Below are positions 22,881 to 35,022 of a DNA stretch of 64,000 nt, piece by piece. The notes under the pieces were generated by a model. The model saw nothing but the letters and a program-made list of their open reading frames with translations. It had not been told where the DNA came from and searched no databases. Made by a program: the position numbers and the translations under genes. Origin of the DNA: Ectobius pallidus. Lineage: Eukaryota; Arthropoda; Insecta; Blattodea; Ectobiidae. The stretch's first letter is position 1. Each line of letters begins with the position of its first letter. Location: assembly GCA_964059195.1 (NCBI GenBank), contig CAXKWD010000013.1, forward strand, positions 25,706,611 through 25,770,610, written 5' to 3'.

Positions 22881-25088
22881 ATAATAATAATTTATTTCTG
22901 TCCAATACAGTGTAGAATACACAAGTGGACTAAGTCAGTCCCTACTAAAATGTATAAAAGGAAAAACATAATAAATCATCACGTTCCCATATATACAATT
23001 ATTCATTCGTCGACATGCAAGTGAAACAATGTCATACCCTTACTTCCTTAGTTTAAAACAGATACATAAGTAAAAGATGATATCTTCATTTCCTCACACC
23101 CAATACATTTAACCATTTTGCAGTTTAATTTACTACTCACATATTCACACACTTGATATCATAGTGAATTTCCTTAATGGTTGTCCTCCAAAAATTCCTC
23201 TATGTTATAATACGCTTTCTGTGTTAGGTATTTCATTAGTGTGTTTTTGAATTTTAATTTATTTTGTACCAATGATTTAATAGATTTAGGTAACTTATTA
23301 AAAAACTTAGTGCCACTATAGCTGGGTTTTTTCTCAAATAACTTTATTCTATGTCTATCTACTGCTAGGTCACACGTTCTTCTGGTATTGTACCCATGTG
23401 TGTCAGAATTCAATTGTGGTAGTGTATTATTATGAACAAATAGAATGGTTCTAAATATATAGATGCATGGAACTGTTAATAAATTAAGTTTTTTGAATGT
23501 TTCCCTACATGTACTATTGTATGGTATTTTGCCTATATATCTGATTGCTCTCTTCTGCAATACTAAGATTTTGTTCAAATTAGTTTTAGAGGTACATCCC
23601 CATAACTCAATCCCATAGGATATGTGTGAATAGATGAGAGCAAAATACACTGCCTTTGCTACATTCAGGGGTACATATTTAGTAATATTACTCAGTACAA
23701 AAAGTGCCCTGCTTATTTTTTGTTCAAGTTCGTATACATGGCCATTCCACGTTAATTTGTCATCTATGGTTTAGCCCAACACTTTTGTTTCGCCTGTAAG
23801 TTCTATTAAGTTATCATCTATTCTAAGAGCAGGTTGAAATGGTCCGTTTTTGTAGTTGAAGTAGATAAATTCACTTTTTGTTGGGTTTACATTAAATTTG
23901 AGTTCATTAAAATATTGTATCAAAGTATTGCAAATAATGTTTATATCTACTTCCATCAGTTCTAAGTTATTGTTACTGATACATAAACTTGTATCATCCG
24001 CATACATTGTAAGGCCACTATGTATAGGTATGATATTTTGTATATTGTATACATATAATATAGAATGGATCCTTGGGGTAGGCCAGTAACTATGCTGCCT
24101 TTGCTAGATCTATACAAGCCATTCTGATTGACGAATTCCACAAATTGTGTTCTGTTAGTGAAATAAGACTTTATTAGGTTGTGACTGATGCCTCTAATGC
24201 CTAGATATTGTAACTTTTCCAGTAAAATATTAATGTCCACACAGTCAAAGGCTTTCGTTAAATCTAACAACGCACAAGCTGTGTATTTGCCGGCATCAAT
24301 ACAGTTTATAATGTATTCAATGAGATTTGCTGCAGCAGTTATGGTGGATCTGCCTTGAAATGTATAATTCTATTATGAATTACTTTCTCAACAATTTTTG
24401 ATAACACAGGTAACACGGATATAGGTATATAATTGTTGATTTCTTCACGGTCTCCTTTTTTGAAAATAGGTGTGATTTTTGCAATTTTCAAAGCGTCCGG
24501 GAAAATACCTGTTTCCAACATTGTATTTATAATGGACACTAGTGGACCTGCAATTTCTTTCTTGCTAGATTTTATAACACAAACAGGAATGCCATCATAA
24601 CCAACACAATGAGTTGGCTTCAAGTTATTAATTATAGTAATAATCTCCATATTCGTAGTGGGCCTCATAAATAAAGTGTTATTTTCTATGTTTTTATTTA
24701 CCAATGTTGGGTTTGTATTCATAACTTTAGAATTATTAGGACCGACTGAGATGAAGAATTTGTTGAAAGCATTGGCGATTTCATGTGGGTCAAAGGTTAT
24801 GTTACCATTGTATATTATTTTAGTCGTGATGTTGTTGTTGTTTTGTTTACCCCTTAATTGGTTCACAATGCTCCAACTAGTTTTAGATTTATTGTCAGAA
24901 TTTATGATTAATTGACTAATGTAATTCCTTTTTGCTGTAATGACTTCATTATCATATTGTTGTTTCAATTTTTTTACTGCTGCTATATTAGTTTCGCCAA
25001 GTCGTAGTTTGTTGTTGGCAATATTGAGTAATATGCGGATCTTTTTTATTTTATCTGTTATCCACTGTCCTTTGATTTTAGTATGCTT
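22881..25088 (-). mobile_element. 5'-truncated LINE nested in the hAT element
   Basis: The 3' end is at the left, with an ATTATTAT-type tail on the - strand, then the 3' UTR and the RT gene reading right to left. The 5' truncation is near 25088, where the hAT right end resumes (ACTCAATTACTTCCCATCGC). TTACT occurs at both junctions and may be a short target duplication. This family differs from the LINE at 498, 31309 and 45812. Confidence 0.85.
23174..25088 (-). pseudogene. LINE reverse transcriptase with two frameshifts
   Basis: The frame 24339-25094 begins in the linker between endonuclease and RT (WITDKIKKIRILLN) and carries RT motifs 0-1 (FPDALKIAKITPIFKKGD, NNYIPISVLPVLSKIVEKV). A frameshift near 24350 leads to motif A (LDLTKAFDCVDINILLEKL) and B (GLPQGSIL). 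A second shift near 24050 leads to motif C (MYADDTSL, with the catalytic Asp pair), the following NPTKSEFIYF block (23771-24007), and the C-terminal region to 23174. The catalytic residues are all visible; only indels, not lost residues, inactivate it. The type is Jockey/CR1-like. Confidence 0.85.
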
Positions 25089-25118
25089 ACTCAATTACTT
25101 CCCATCGCTGCACATATA

Positions 25119-25929
25119 TTATAACTGGGCGCAAGGTGGACTGGTAACTTGGTACATTCTGGCTCGAAACGCATGATTAGCAATTGAAGCAAATCTTTAA
25201 AAAAAATTTGTGACCTTAATTTTCAAAGAAGGTATTTATTCAGAATTTCAAGCTCTACAAAATTTGTATGATCAGTGGTTTTGATAGCATTGATTGTTTT
25301 TGAGATATTGTTATGTTTGTTTAAAAAAAAGCTTGTTTTCCGACTATAAATCACTACGCTACAGCTAAAGCTCACCTACCAGGAGGGGGAAAACTTAGTA
25401 CGTTCATTACAGACCTAAACTGAAGGGATTAAAACAATTTCCAGATTTCCCCTAATTAATTCCGAATTCAACACCCCAACAACTGGGCTATAAGACGACC
25501 CTGAATTTTTGAAGGGTAGTTATGAAAAAATAAATAACTTAGCTTATTAGTACATTTTGCTTTACATAAAACAGAATTTTGAAGTTCATGTCGTAACTTC
25601 TTTTCTCGCCTTTATTTACGGATTGATATAATGAAGATGCTTTCTTTTCCACATGACTAGTGGTCAAACAAAAGCTTTACGCGTAGAGAATAGAGACGCC
25701 AAGCTAGTAACAGTGCAGTCTGGACCAGAAGGTCAGGTGCAGCACAAGCAGAAGCCGAATTCGGGAAAAATTAAGTTCGGTGAATTTCCTTCGTATCAGA
25801 CGCGTGGGGATACTCGCTGCATTCATGAATGGAGAGTTGGAGTCTTAGGCTGCGCGTATAAGACGAGTATAGTTTTTAAAAGCACATTTTCGGGGAAAAA
25901 ACATTGTCTTACATTCGGGCCAATATGGT
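25119..25929. other. intergenic between the hAT right flank and a TIR-element fragment
   Basis: The 92-codon frame at 25653-25931 (+) ends CLTFGPIW and is hydrophilic without a domain I know. It is probably repeat-derived, since the DNA has the style of a decayed MITE. Nothing else is seen. Confidence 0.3.
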
Positions 25930-26614
25930 AGTTAACTAAATACCTGCTTTTCTTGGGCACCTATCAGAAGGGGCGAATTGTGAAAGATTTGCATGCGGAT
26001 TTACTAGTCATTCTAAAATTGCAGTTGCTGATGTAAATATTTTATTAACTACCTAATTCTGACAAAATAAACATGAAATCAAGACGAAAAAAGCAGAACC
26101 CAATGGAGGAATGTAGGGAAATCGTTGGATTTTGGTTGGCTTATGGACGGAATAGAATGTAGGGAAATTGTTGGATTTTGGTTGGCTTATGGATGGAATT
26201 ATGTTGGAATTCGGATGGCAACAGTTGGCATTCTGTTGGCATTACAATGATGTCTCAACAGATCACCAGCGAACTTTCCCAACTGTTGGGATTTTGTTTA
26301 TATTGGTTGGCACAGTTGGCATTTGGTTGGGTGGGACGCAGTCAGGCCAACGGAAACCCGGCGGAGTGGCGGACGCAGAAATTTTTTCGGGGGGGATTTG
26401 AATAGGTAGAAAGAATACTAAAAAAAATAATCAACTTACATATACAATTAGTTTATAAAACTTGTCACTTAGAGTACTTTTTTCAAATTTCGGGGGGGAT
26501 ATAGCCCCCCTAACCCCTCCTGCGTCCGCCACTGCGGCGGACATTCCTATCCGTTGGCCAACGAAAAGTGGCAATCATTTCCCAACATTGGCCCAACGAT
26601 TTGTGCTACTAGGG
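25930..26614 (+). mobile_element. partial copy A of the CCCTAGTAGCACA family (right end)
   Basis: Matches 21730-22183, including AAGCAGAACCCAATGGAGGA, repeated GTTGGCTTATGGATGG text and the terminus TGTGCTACTAGGG at 26602-26614. It has an extra tandem copy of about 46 bp (26120-26170) and a nested MITE (26364-26538). The left end is absent. Confidence 0.8.
26364..26538. mobile_element. hAT-like MITE, GTGGCGGACGCAG ends
   Basis: Left AGTGGCGGACGCAGAAATTT and right complement CTGCGTCCGCCACTG enclose G-rich and C-rich subterminal tracts. Comparison with the uninterrupted copy at 22100-22115 (CCGACGGACATTCC) shows it is an insertion. A CGGCG(G) repeat at the junctions may be the target duplication. 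Confidence 0.7.
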
Positions 26615-27273
26615 TTGAACTGTAGAACTGCTGATCTTAAACTGTTTCAATTCAGTTGGAATTTCGTTGCTTATGCTCTTTCTCTGCTTTGATTTCCTTC
26701 TGCCTTCCTTTCAGTAAATCATCTGAAACAAATAAATTTGCAATAGGAAATTGCAGTTGAACGAACCTTCAATTATAATATAAATGCAACACTCATAATA
26801 CAGTATTGTGTAAAAATGATAACGTTATATTCAGAGAACAACCAAAGGGCTTACCTAATATTATGTAAATGAATGAGAGTCAAAACATTTGGCTTCTTAT
26901 TACCGGTAATACAATCAAGATGGCGAATGACGGTTATGCGATGTTGTCGACGCGTAGGTGCCGATGACCTACGAGCTACGCCGGAAATTTTCCGAAGAGG
27001 ACTTGAGCATCTAGCGCGCACGTGAAGCTTGAATAATTAATTAATTAACACGGTTTTATTTTATAGGAAATAAACATTTAACGCTTATAATGATATTTCA
27101 ACACTTTTTAATTTTAATATAAATGCAATTATATTCCAACGAAATAAACAGGAGGCTTAGCCAACGAAAAGGACGTTGGCCGAACCGAGGCAATTCCAAC
27201 CAAACTTTTCCCAACATATCCCCTCCATGCCAACCATAACCCTCCGTTAGGCCAATGAAGTGTGCTACTAGGG
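26615..27273 (-). mobile_element. partial copy B of the CCCTAGTAGCACA family (left end, inverted)
   Basis: Read on the - strand from 27273 it starts CCCTAGTAGCACACTTCATT and follows 17484-18140, including TTGTTTCAGATGATTTACTG and AGGCAGAAGGAAATCAAAGC. It abuts the right end of copy A at 26614/26615 with no spacer, so the two copies form a rearranged head-to-head composite. Confidence 0.75.
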
Positions 27274-27714
27274 CGACTGCGTTCCTTTTCACACATATCG
27301 AGTGTCATTGATCAACGGAAATATTATAGGTTATGTGTCTATATGATTTTACTAGGTCTACTCATCACTGTACATTAGAGGTAAAGTATATTACTATACA
27401 CTCTTAAGTACAAGTTAATAACTAAAGTTAAACTTAGAATTATCAGCAATATATATTTTATGTGTTGTAAAAACAATTGTCTAAATCAGTGTGGTCACTG
27501 CCTTCTTTATTTCTTACAAGCCATGCTGTTAAACCTGGCAACATCACATCGGTAGTTCTATCGGCTATCAACATGCCGTAAACAAAGCAATGAACTCCAT
27601 TAGAATCATTGCAAATTAAGCATATTTCAGCTTAAATTAGCCTAATCCCAGTCATCGCCTATGGTTTAGAGAATATCTAGACACATCTGAAGAGCATAGA
27701 GAAGGTATGTATGT
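27274..27714. other. intergenic, nothing recognised
   Basis: AT-rich DNA without a supported gene or repeat boundary. Confidence 0.4.
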
Positions 27715-28165
27715 ATTTGGCCCTTAAGGGGGAAGGCGGCCCCTTGTGCCAACCTCCGGAATGTAATGATGTGCAAGACCAACGGTCCCTCGACAGCAGG
27801 CCTCACCACGAGCCCCACAGAACTCCCCTACATCCAACAGATACCTCTACAATGCCACGTGTGCTGCTGCCTCGATCCCTCTTATAGAGGCCCCAGGTTG
27901 GCAGCACAAGCCACGGGGAGAACGGGAGAGGCCCACAGCTGGTGCTGGGGCGAGGGAAAGGAAGCGGGATGATTATGAGGAGTTTGAAGATGAAATGGAG
28001 AGCGTTGTTGGAATGAGAGGGGGAAATGGGAGGATCACCGAGGAAAACCCCCAAAGGTCAAGGCTTCATCCACTACGAATGACATGCCCGCCAGGCCCGA
28101 GGATTACACCCAGGATTCCTAGCATGCCAGGCCCACACGCTAAGCATGAGCCACTGTTACGGCTA
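27715..28165 (-). mobile_element. tRNA-derived SINE, related to family 2
   Basis: On the - strand there is an A-box-like AGTGGCTCATGCTTAGCG (about 28140-28157) and a diverged B box near 28100-28115 (GGTGTAATCCTCGG), then a GC-rich body ending near 27715 (CCTTCCCCCTTAAGGGCC on the - strand). Composition contrasts sharply with the AT-rich flanks. The overlapping frames of 68 and 83 codons are accidental. Confidence 0.6.
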
Positions 28166-28742
28166 TAGAGAAAGTAAAAACCGGGTACATAAAGAGAGAT
28201 TTATATACACCATCACCTCTAATTGAGTACACCAGAGAACAGTTTTTCATAGAAGATTTTCGTGTTCATCAGCTGTTACCATCTGCAAACGAATAGAAGA
28301 GAGAGGTACAGTATGATATTAGAGTCCTTCAGGAAGAATTGGCTGTTATTAAAGAAGAATTGAAGAGAAATAGAGTCACTTTTACTGGTATAAACTTTTA
28401 TCAATCTGCTCACAGTAGGCCTAATTCATCTCAATATGGCAGACTCCAAATCGTAGTATAACTTATGCAATCTCCTATACCTCCCAATATTACTACTAGA
28501 AAATCGATTCAGCATTTTCCTACAGTTTGGTGAAGGTAATTAACAGGATTCAAACCTTAACCTCAAAAGTACTGGCGAATCAACACAGTTCACCACCGGA
28601 ACCAAGGAGCCAAGAATGAATTACTTTAGAAAGCAAATAACGGAAAGCTGAATGTTCCCAAGGAATTAGGCAAAATTATTCTTTTCAGTGACAGTCATGG
28701 GCGTAGTCTTCCACAAAGTGCATGTGACAAGAAGAGAGATAT

Positions 28743-30775
28743 CCCACGCAGCACGATATGTATAATATACGTATGTTTTAGAGCTAGATATATATCTTAG
28801 GGTTTGGTCAAATTCAAAACATAAATTATACGTATATTTTATATCCAATATATACATGTATATAAATTGTAGTTTAATCCTGCTTTATATTCATTATACA
28901 TCAAAATTAAGTACTGTTACATAAGTAATTATAAAACAAAATAGAATTTACTGTTCATTTGCTAATATCAAAATAACGTAAAAAAATATTCGTAATTATA
29001 CGTAAATTATACGTCAAGAATTTGACATTGTAAACACCGGTTTATTGTGTTTTACTCTAGTAAATCGATTTGGTTAATTTAATACAATTTACTCACGCTA
29101 ATCAGAAATTTTAAAAAATGGTTTAAAATTATTACATCCGGAAATTCAGTAGGACTATTTTTCTTCCTTCTTTGGTAAGCTTGCGGTTGCGTAGGTGCTC
29201 GGAAGAACACCACCGCACCGGTGACGCGGAAGGAATGTGGACTGGCGGCCATCTTGTCTGTGGCGAGAATTTCATCTGTACATATAACTGGTGCTTGTGT
29301 ATCAGTTCCTCTTTTATAGTGTTTTATTAACAAGAAATTGTGTGTGGAGAGAATTGCACTGTTCTGTTGCAACTACTCCCTATGTATATAACATAGAAAC
29401 GAAGAATAAATGTACATATGTGTGTATTTAAAGCTGACAAAATATTACGCAACTGCAGTGATGTTGAATACATTTCCTATCTGAATGTTTGTGAAGACGT
29501 CCTTCATGTAGAATATTAAATGAGGCAGAAGAAAAACATTTACACAGAAAACAGTACTGGTAAGTCTCTGTGCATGATTTGTTTCACATACATAAATAGG
29601 CCTATCATAACCTCAACGACTTGCAAACTGATTTATAATACAGATGCTGTGGTAATTAGTTCTGATCATAATAATTTATGACAACGCTGCTAAAGTATTT
29701 CTTAATTGTTTCAGGAATTCACAATGCCTAGGTGATGTAGTGTAAAAGTAACTACAAGTCACAACATGAAAGTGTTAGTACATTTTCTTTACCAAAAGAC
29801 GAAGAACTTAAGAAGAAGTGGCTTAAAAACATTCCTACAGACTTTACAGGGGTAAGCAAGCCTGTTATTTGTGTGAAGCATTTTCCTGAAGAGAGTGTGA
29901 TAAGAACAGAGACATTTGTAGTTAACGTGAAATAAAAACATTTCCTAGAACTTACCCTAAACTGAAACTTGGTGCAGTACCATCAATATTTCCTAATCTG
30001 CCCGAGTACTTGTCAAGACCAGGTCCATCATGCAGAAGAAGAAAATTTAAACCAAGCAGTTGCAGAAAGATTAAAAGAACTTAAAAGTTATGCTGAACGA
30101 CAAGCTCTGCATTGTTTGGAAGATGTGATGCAGTACTTCCTAAGTGTAAAAGAAGGACTTAAAGGGCAGTGGATTAGCATAATGGCAGTAGAAAGGCTAG
30201 TGCTGTGCTTAATGGATGTTAATGATGATGTTCCGAAAATTCTTGGTTCAGTGTGTGTTATGAGCGATCTCAGTGTTTTGCTTACAATAAATAATTTCAA
30301 AATACCTCAGCAAGAAGTCCCAAAAAACTGCAAGATAATAAGCACAAAAAGTGTTCTTGATGACATTTTTAGTTATTGATATCTCATGTATTGATAGTAT
30401 ATGTAAAATGTATGTGAGCAGTGTACATTTATGAACCAATGTATTTGCAAGCAGTGAACCAAGTGCAAGTGAACCAAGCAGTGTATTTAGGCTACATAAA
30501 TTATATATGTAAAATATACGTTTGATAGATCATCTTTACATATATTTTACGTATAGATTATTGTATATCAATAGTATGTATGTGATTGTAAGTATAATTG
30601 ATATATATTAAATGTCTGTATTGACATGAATAGACGTAAAATATACACAAAAAAGTGGGACATTTGAGCGTATATTATATGTAGATTTTATTTAACCAAT
30701 ATGTGTGATGTACATTACCTAGATCTAGGGATAACGTAAATTTTACATATATTTTACGTATGTGTGCTGAGTGGG
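28743..30775 (+). mobile_element. 2.0-kb TIR element carrying a THAP-domain gene
   Basis: Ends CCCACGCAGCAC (left) and GTGCTGAGTGGG (right) are complementary with one mismatch; AT lies outside both. Subterminal zones on both sides are rich in TACGTA/ATATACGT words (28755-29000 and 30490-30760). Inside are a GC-richer promoter-like segment with GGCGGCCATCTTG (29245-29257) and a decayed THAP gene. The superfamily is undecided: a THAP domain is compatible with P or Kolobok, but no TTAA or 8-bp duplication is present. Confidence 0.65.
29724..30379 (+). pseudogene. THAP-domain protein, decayed
   Basis: An acceptor TTGTTTCAG precedes ATG at 29724. The first frame gives MPR, a stop, then CSVK; shifting frame gives STFSLPKDEELKKKWLKNIP and VICVKHFPEESV, which supply the W and the C-x2-H ligands of a THAP zinc finger. 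This is followed by LGAVPSIFPNLPEYL, the box that normally closes the domain. A further shift leads to a 110-codon helical region (RLKELKSYAERQALHCLED to SVLDDIFSY, stop at 30377-30379). At least three disruptions exist. The helical part has no named domain known to me. It is probably the DNA-binding protein of the surrounding TIR element. Confidence 0.7.
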
Positions 30776-31308
30776 ATCAGTGTTCTAGGTTATATTAAAC
30801 CCGGGACAAAATGACCCAGAGAAGTGTAGCAGCTTAATATAAGATGACTGTTGTGGGTCAAATAACAGAGCTCGTAGGCCAAACAGGATAAGTGAGGTTA
30901 TTACCAATAAAATAAGAAAAAAAGTAACATCATAACCTTCAATGAGGAGACACTGAAAACTACGAATTCCTTCAGATATGTGGGAGTCACCGCGCGTTAC
31001 ATTATTATGCACATCACAAGTATAGGCTGTGTAATATAGGCCTACTGATTTAGCCTAAATAAAGTCAGTATTTGTGATTAAGAAAATTATCTGCATTAAA
31101 AACATATTCAAATGCTTCTCACAGACCGTCACAGATAGGACTACCTCCTGTGTTGCCCAACTTCAAGCAGCATGGCTTGTAAGAAATATAGAAGGCAGTG
31201 GTGTGGTCCAACCTTTATTTACCCGAGGGAGAATCAATATGTAGTATAGGAATGCGAAGGCCAGAGACATTCCAGAAAGAAAATGAATTACATGAACGAA
31301 CTGCATGT
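30776..31308. other. intergenic, nothing recognised
   Basis: No gene is supported; AT-rich, ending at the ATGTAG-repeat tail of the next LINE. Confidence 0.4.
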
Positions 31309-31621
31309 TGATGTAGATGTAGATGTAGATATCTCGTTCAGTAGATCCTATGTTGAGCGAGGCTCAAGGATATAGAACACGTCAGATCAGAATAAACATG
31401 CATGTTATAACAACAATTTACAAAATTGTAAGCTGAAAAACTTATGTAAGCTGGAAATATTCATTCATATTGTAGAAGGTGTGAGTTATTAAAAATTCTT
31501 TGAGAGATCTTTTGAAAGATTTGCGTTTGTTTTTAGTACACAACAATTTAATGTTTCTTGGAAGTGTATTGTAAATCTGTATTCCAGAATAATAAGCACC
31601 CTTCTGAAAGAGTTTTAATGA

Positions 31622-32658
31622 TTAAACTGGTATATGTAAATCATTCATGTTTCTAGTTGTACGTCGATGAACACTGTAATTAGTTTGAAATTTATCAATA
31701 TTATCTACCATACAACACATTACCGAGTATATATACTTTCCTGTGAGAGTGAAGACTTTTAATTTTTCAAATAGCAGTTTACAATATTCTCTTTTTTCTT
31801 TCCACATATTATTCTCATTGCACATTTTTCTTATCTAATCATTTTCTCCCTATGGGAAGAGTTGCCCCAGAATATGATTCCATACCTCATTACAGTGTGA
31901 AAATATCCAAAATATACCATGAGTAATGCATCCTGTTTTAATATATCATTCAAAATTCTTAAAGCGAAACATGCTTAACTCAATTTTGGACTTACCATGT
32001 CAATGTGTGCCTTCCAGTCAATATTTTGGTCGATTTGTAGTCCCAAGAATTTTATGTTGCTAATTTATACTATGATTTGTGTTTGATAATTAATTATAAG
32101 GTTTGAGATGCATCTATGTTTTGTTCTAGATTAAAAAAGTGGGTCTTTTCATTATTAAGTGTCATTTTATTAGCTAGAAACCATGTAATTAATTTGTGAA
32201 AAGCCTTTGTAGCTATTCTTGATAAATGTTCTTGTGACTTTAATGTTACAAGTACACTAGTATCATTTTGCAAAAAAAAGCAATACCTTTGATTTGTCAC
32301 TTAAGTTATATGGCAAGCCATTGATGAAAATTAAAAAGAGGAAAGGTCCCAGTATCGATCCCTGTGGTACTCCATTTTTAAAAACGTCTAATTTAGATTT
32401 ATTTCCATTTGAGTTGTATCAGACAGATATGCTTGAACCACTTTAGTGTTAAATTATCCAATTTCAATTTTTTAATTAAAATATCATGAATTATACAGTC
32501 AAACACTTTAGCTAAGTCGCAGAAAATTCCCAGAGCGTACTTCTTTTTATATAACGTTTCCAATATTTTAGTGGTGAGTTGAAATGTAGCATTCTCAGTG
32601 GACATGCCACTTCTACATCCAAACTGAGATGAAGTAAGAATGTTATTCAAATTAAGAT
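31622..32658 (-). pseudogene. reverse transcriptase, downstream half (LINE copy 2)
   Basis: From right to left: RT segment NNILTSSQFGCRSGMS and motif A ALGIFCDLAKVFDC (32399-32650), a PQGS-like block near 32365, a degenerate active-site block near 32265-32280, and the NKMTLNNEKTHFF stretch (32094-32300). The C-terminal region follows (YIYSVMCCMVDNIDKFQTN, 31622-31825). Several frameshifts and stops separate these blocks. The upstream half is at 35994-36118. Confidence 0.8.
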
Positions 32659-32661
32659 AGT

Positions 32662-33562
32662 TAGCCCAGTCAAATGTTACAAAAAAAAAAAATGCGTGAA
32701 CTTACATTAAATGGAGTATTAATGATTTTTGGAGGGGAGTTACGGACCGTTACTGAGATCATAAATCCAGATTTGCAACCCTCAGAAACCTGTGCTCGCT
32801 GAATGGCGGTCGAATTAAACCGGTTTTTTCGGACTTTTTTCGGTTTTTCGACAATATCTCCTAAACTATGCGTTTGTTGAAAATATTATCTCTTAGCTTT
32901 TTAAAAGTAAATTAAATTTTCTAAAATATGAGATCAACGTCGTGTTTGTAAGTTATATAGTTACCGAGATACGGCTTTTCAAAAATTAGCCTTTTTTTCC
33001 AAAAAGTTAAAATTTTAAGTTTTCTTCGTGTTTCGAACTGAATACCGACAAAATTACACGTCCTACAGAAAAGTCAAGAGAGCAAAAGTTGTAGGCAATT
33101 TAATAAGCTTTAATATGAGCTATAGCTCGTTCTTGTGGTTCAGATAGTCTCGTCATAAATGACAAAAACCGAAAATATGAAAAAATATTTTTTTGGGTGA
33201 AAGTTGAATAACATCGTTTCTTCCACCAACAACTTAATTTTTTTGTAACATGTTGGCGGATAATGTCTTATAACTGTGTATAGAAACTAATTGTGTGTAT
33301 ATGTGTATATGGGAAATGGATTTTGCCAGAAAAAAATATTTAAGCAGAATATTTCATAAAAATGTATTTACTTGAAACCAACAGGCATATTTAAACCATG
33401 TGTGAGGTTCCTGGTATGGGATGGTATGGGAAGTCGAGGGTGGGGTGATGTCTTCATCTTCACTTGAAGAACTGTCATTCTGGGGTGTGGGCACATTGCA
33501 TTTCAGCTCATTTTTGCGGCAGCTGCAGCCCCCAGCGCAGCCCATCTTGCACTTGCACGAGA
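32662..33562 (+). repeat. left arm of the long inverted repeat
   Basis: Reverse-complementary to 35023-35953 with scattered substitutions. It contains the 3' exon end and 3' flank of the - strand gene. It lacks about 39 bp present in the right arm in the Cys-rich coding region. Confidence 0.85.
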
Positions 33563-35012
33563 TAAGTTGCAGAAGCGTTTGAGGGGCTGGTTTAACTTCC
33601 ATTGCAATTGGTGTAAGCCCAACTCGTCCAACTTCCACCCCAATCCGTGAGTTTTTTCCACCCCAACCACTTTTGTACCTGCGAAAAAGTAGAATGAACA
33701 TTAGTTATTCTATAATATTTCAAAGTATACACATGGTGTACAATAAAAGTGTATAAGTGAACAACGAAATTTAAGAACATAATGATAGGAAATGTATATG
33801 GACATACCTGGTGATACATACAATAAGCATGATATTTTGCAGCATCTGTGGTTGGTGACAAACGGGCGAGGTTGACTTTGGCTGACAGGTCGTTGAGGGT
33901 GGTGTCAGTCGCTCCTTCATAAACTGCGACGAGATACTTCTCCCCAGCTGCAGCTATTTCATCGTAACTCACATCTGGGTGGAGGAAGACTTCTGCTTGC
34001 TTGAATAGTGCTGGGGTCTTGAGGAAGGTTTGACAAATTTGGTTTTCCCCTGTTTGAAAGGGGCCCGGGAGAGTAATAAGAATTTCCGGTGGTGAACGAT
34101 GTAGATGAATATTGGACGTCTAGCTCACCTCTTCTGAAAGTAGATGTATTTTTTGGAACTCAAACCAACTAATAACACAAGCAGGTTCACATCTTCCACG
34201 ATGATTACAACCTTCTCAAAAGAGTCAGCTTTGGTGATGGCAGCTCTAACAATGTCAGCGTCAGTGTCGTCTTCTGTCACCTCAACACCGTGCTGCTCAA
34301 ATCCAGTTTTCAGTAGCTCTATCAGCCTATGCTTATTAGTGTCGTTCGATAAGAACTTCTCTTGTGTGATGTTGATGGTAGTTGAAGCTGATAGGACAAT
34401 GTCACTGCAGTTCGGCACTTTTGGTACTTTTTTGAGAGGCGTCCTCTGGATATCCATCGAAGACAGTGGATTACATCTGTCCCAAAATGGTTTTTCACAA
34501 AATGAATGTAGCCGTCAATGATGGTTTTCACTGATGCGTTTTGATGCCACACACATTTGTGGAGCAAGTAGCCACCATCGAGCATGATGTGGATATTGGC
34601 GTCTCGGGAGATGTTGGTAGTGAGGGAAGTGAAACACGAATATAGAGCTGCCTTAGTTCCCTTCCTCACTCCAGTTTCGTTGAAAAGAGACATTGGGTAA
34701 GGGGGCAATTCATACTTGCAGCGGGCTTTCAACTCTTTGTCTGATTTTTATGGTAATGCTAACTCGCTGAAATATTGTGAGAGGGTCAACTTCAATCTTC
34801 TTATTAGTGACTTGTATGGAATTATTGACGCTTGCCAAGGTAACAACTTGCAACGAAGGTAACAACTTTGTCTTTACGTTTGAATCCAACTTTCCCAAAT
34901 ATTTGGGTTTCTATGTTAACCATGCCTTCTGTTCCCAGTTCCTTGACAATTTAACAATTGACTTCATAGCCTCCAACAATCCCACTGCTAATAGAAACTA
35001 TTTTGTCAGTAA
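33354..35012 (-). pseudogene. XPG-like nuclease / Cys-rich protein of the Academ-like element
   Basis: Read right to left. A start-proximal segment (SSGIVGGYEVNC, IFGKVGFKRKDKVV; 34890-35010) is followed after frameshifts by FQRVSITIK, PPYPMSLFNETGVRKG, then MLDGGYLLHKCVWH (about 34540-34590). Next come ITQEKFLSNDTNKHRLIELL, DDTDADIVRAAI and VIIVEDVNLLVLL (about 34160-34210). DGGYLLH, DADIV and EDVNLLV resemble the acidic motifs of XPG/FEN-type nucleases; the usual second Asp of D-x-D is Asn here. A donor (AAGAG|GTGAGC, 34127) follows. A later exon (DVSYDEIAAAGEKYLVAVY to YHAYCMYHQ, donor 33808) and a last exon (acceptor TTTTTCGCAG, 33681) end in SCKCKMGCAGGCSCRKNELKC and an acidic tail. The frame breaks and a missing middle part make it non-functional. 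Confidence 0.7.
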
Positions 35013-35022
35013 CGGGGAACTG

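Larger units (their letters stand above)
16657..25110. mobile_element. hAT-type element (non-autonomous) holding several nested insertions
   Basis: Ends CAGTGATGGGAAAATTAC (left, 16657) and the complement of CAGCGATGGGAAGTAATTG (right, ending 25110) are flanked by identical 8-mers CACATATA at 16649-16656 and 25111-25118. Both subterminal zones are full of AATTAC/GTAATC words (16670-16830 and 22730-22880), typical of some hAT elements. Subtracting the nested TIR element (17484-22183) and LINE (22881-25088) leaves only about 1.5 kb without a transposase. Confidence 0.85.

Noticed and set aside
34144..34521. 125-codon + strand frame
   Set aside because: Antisense shadow of the XPG-like pseudogene on the - strand; no domain of its own.
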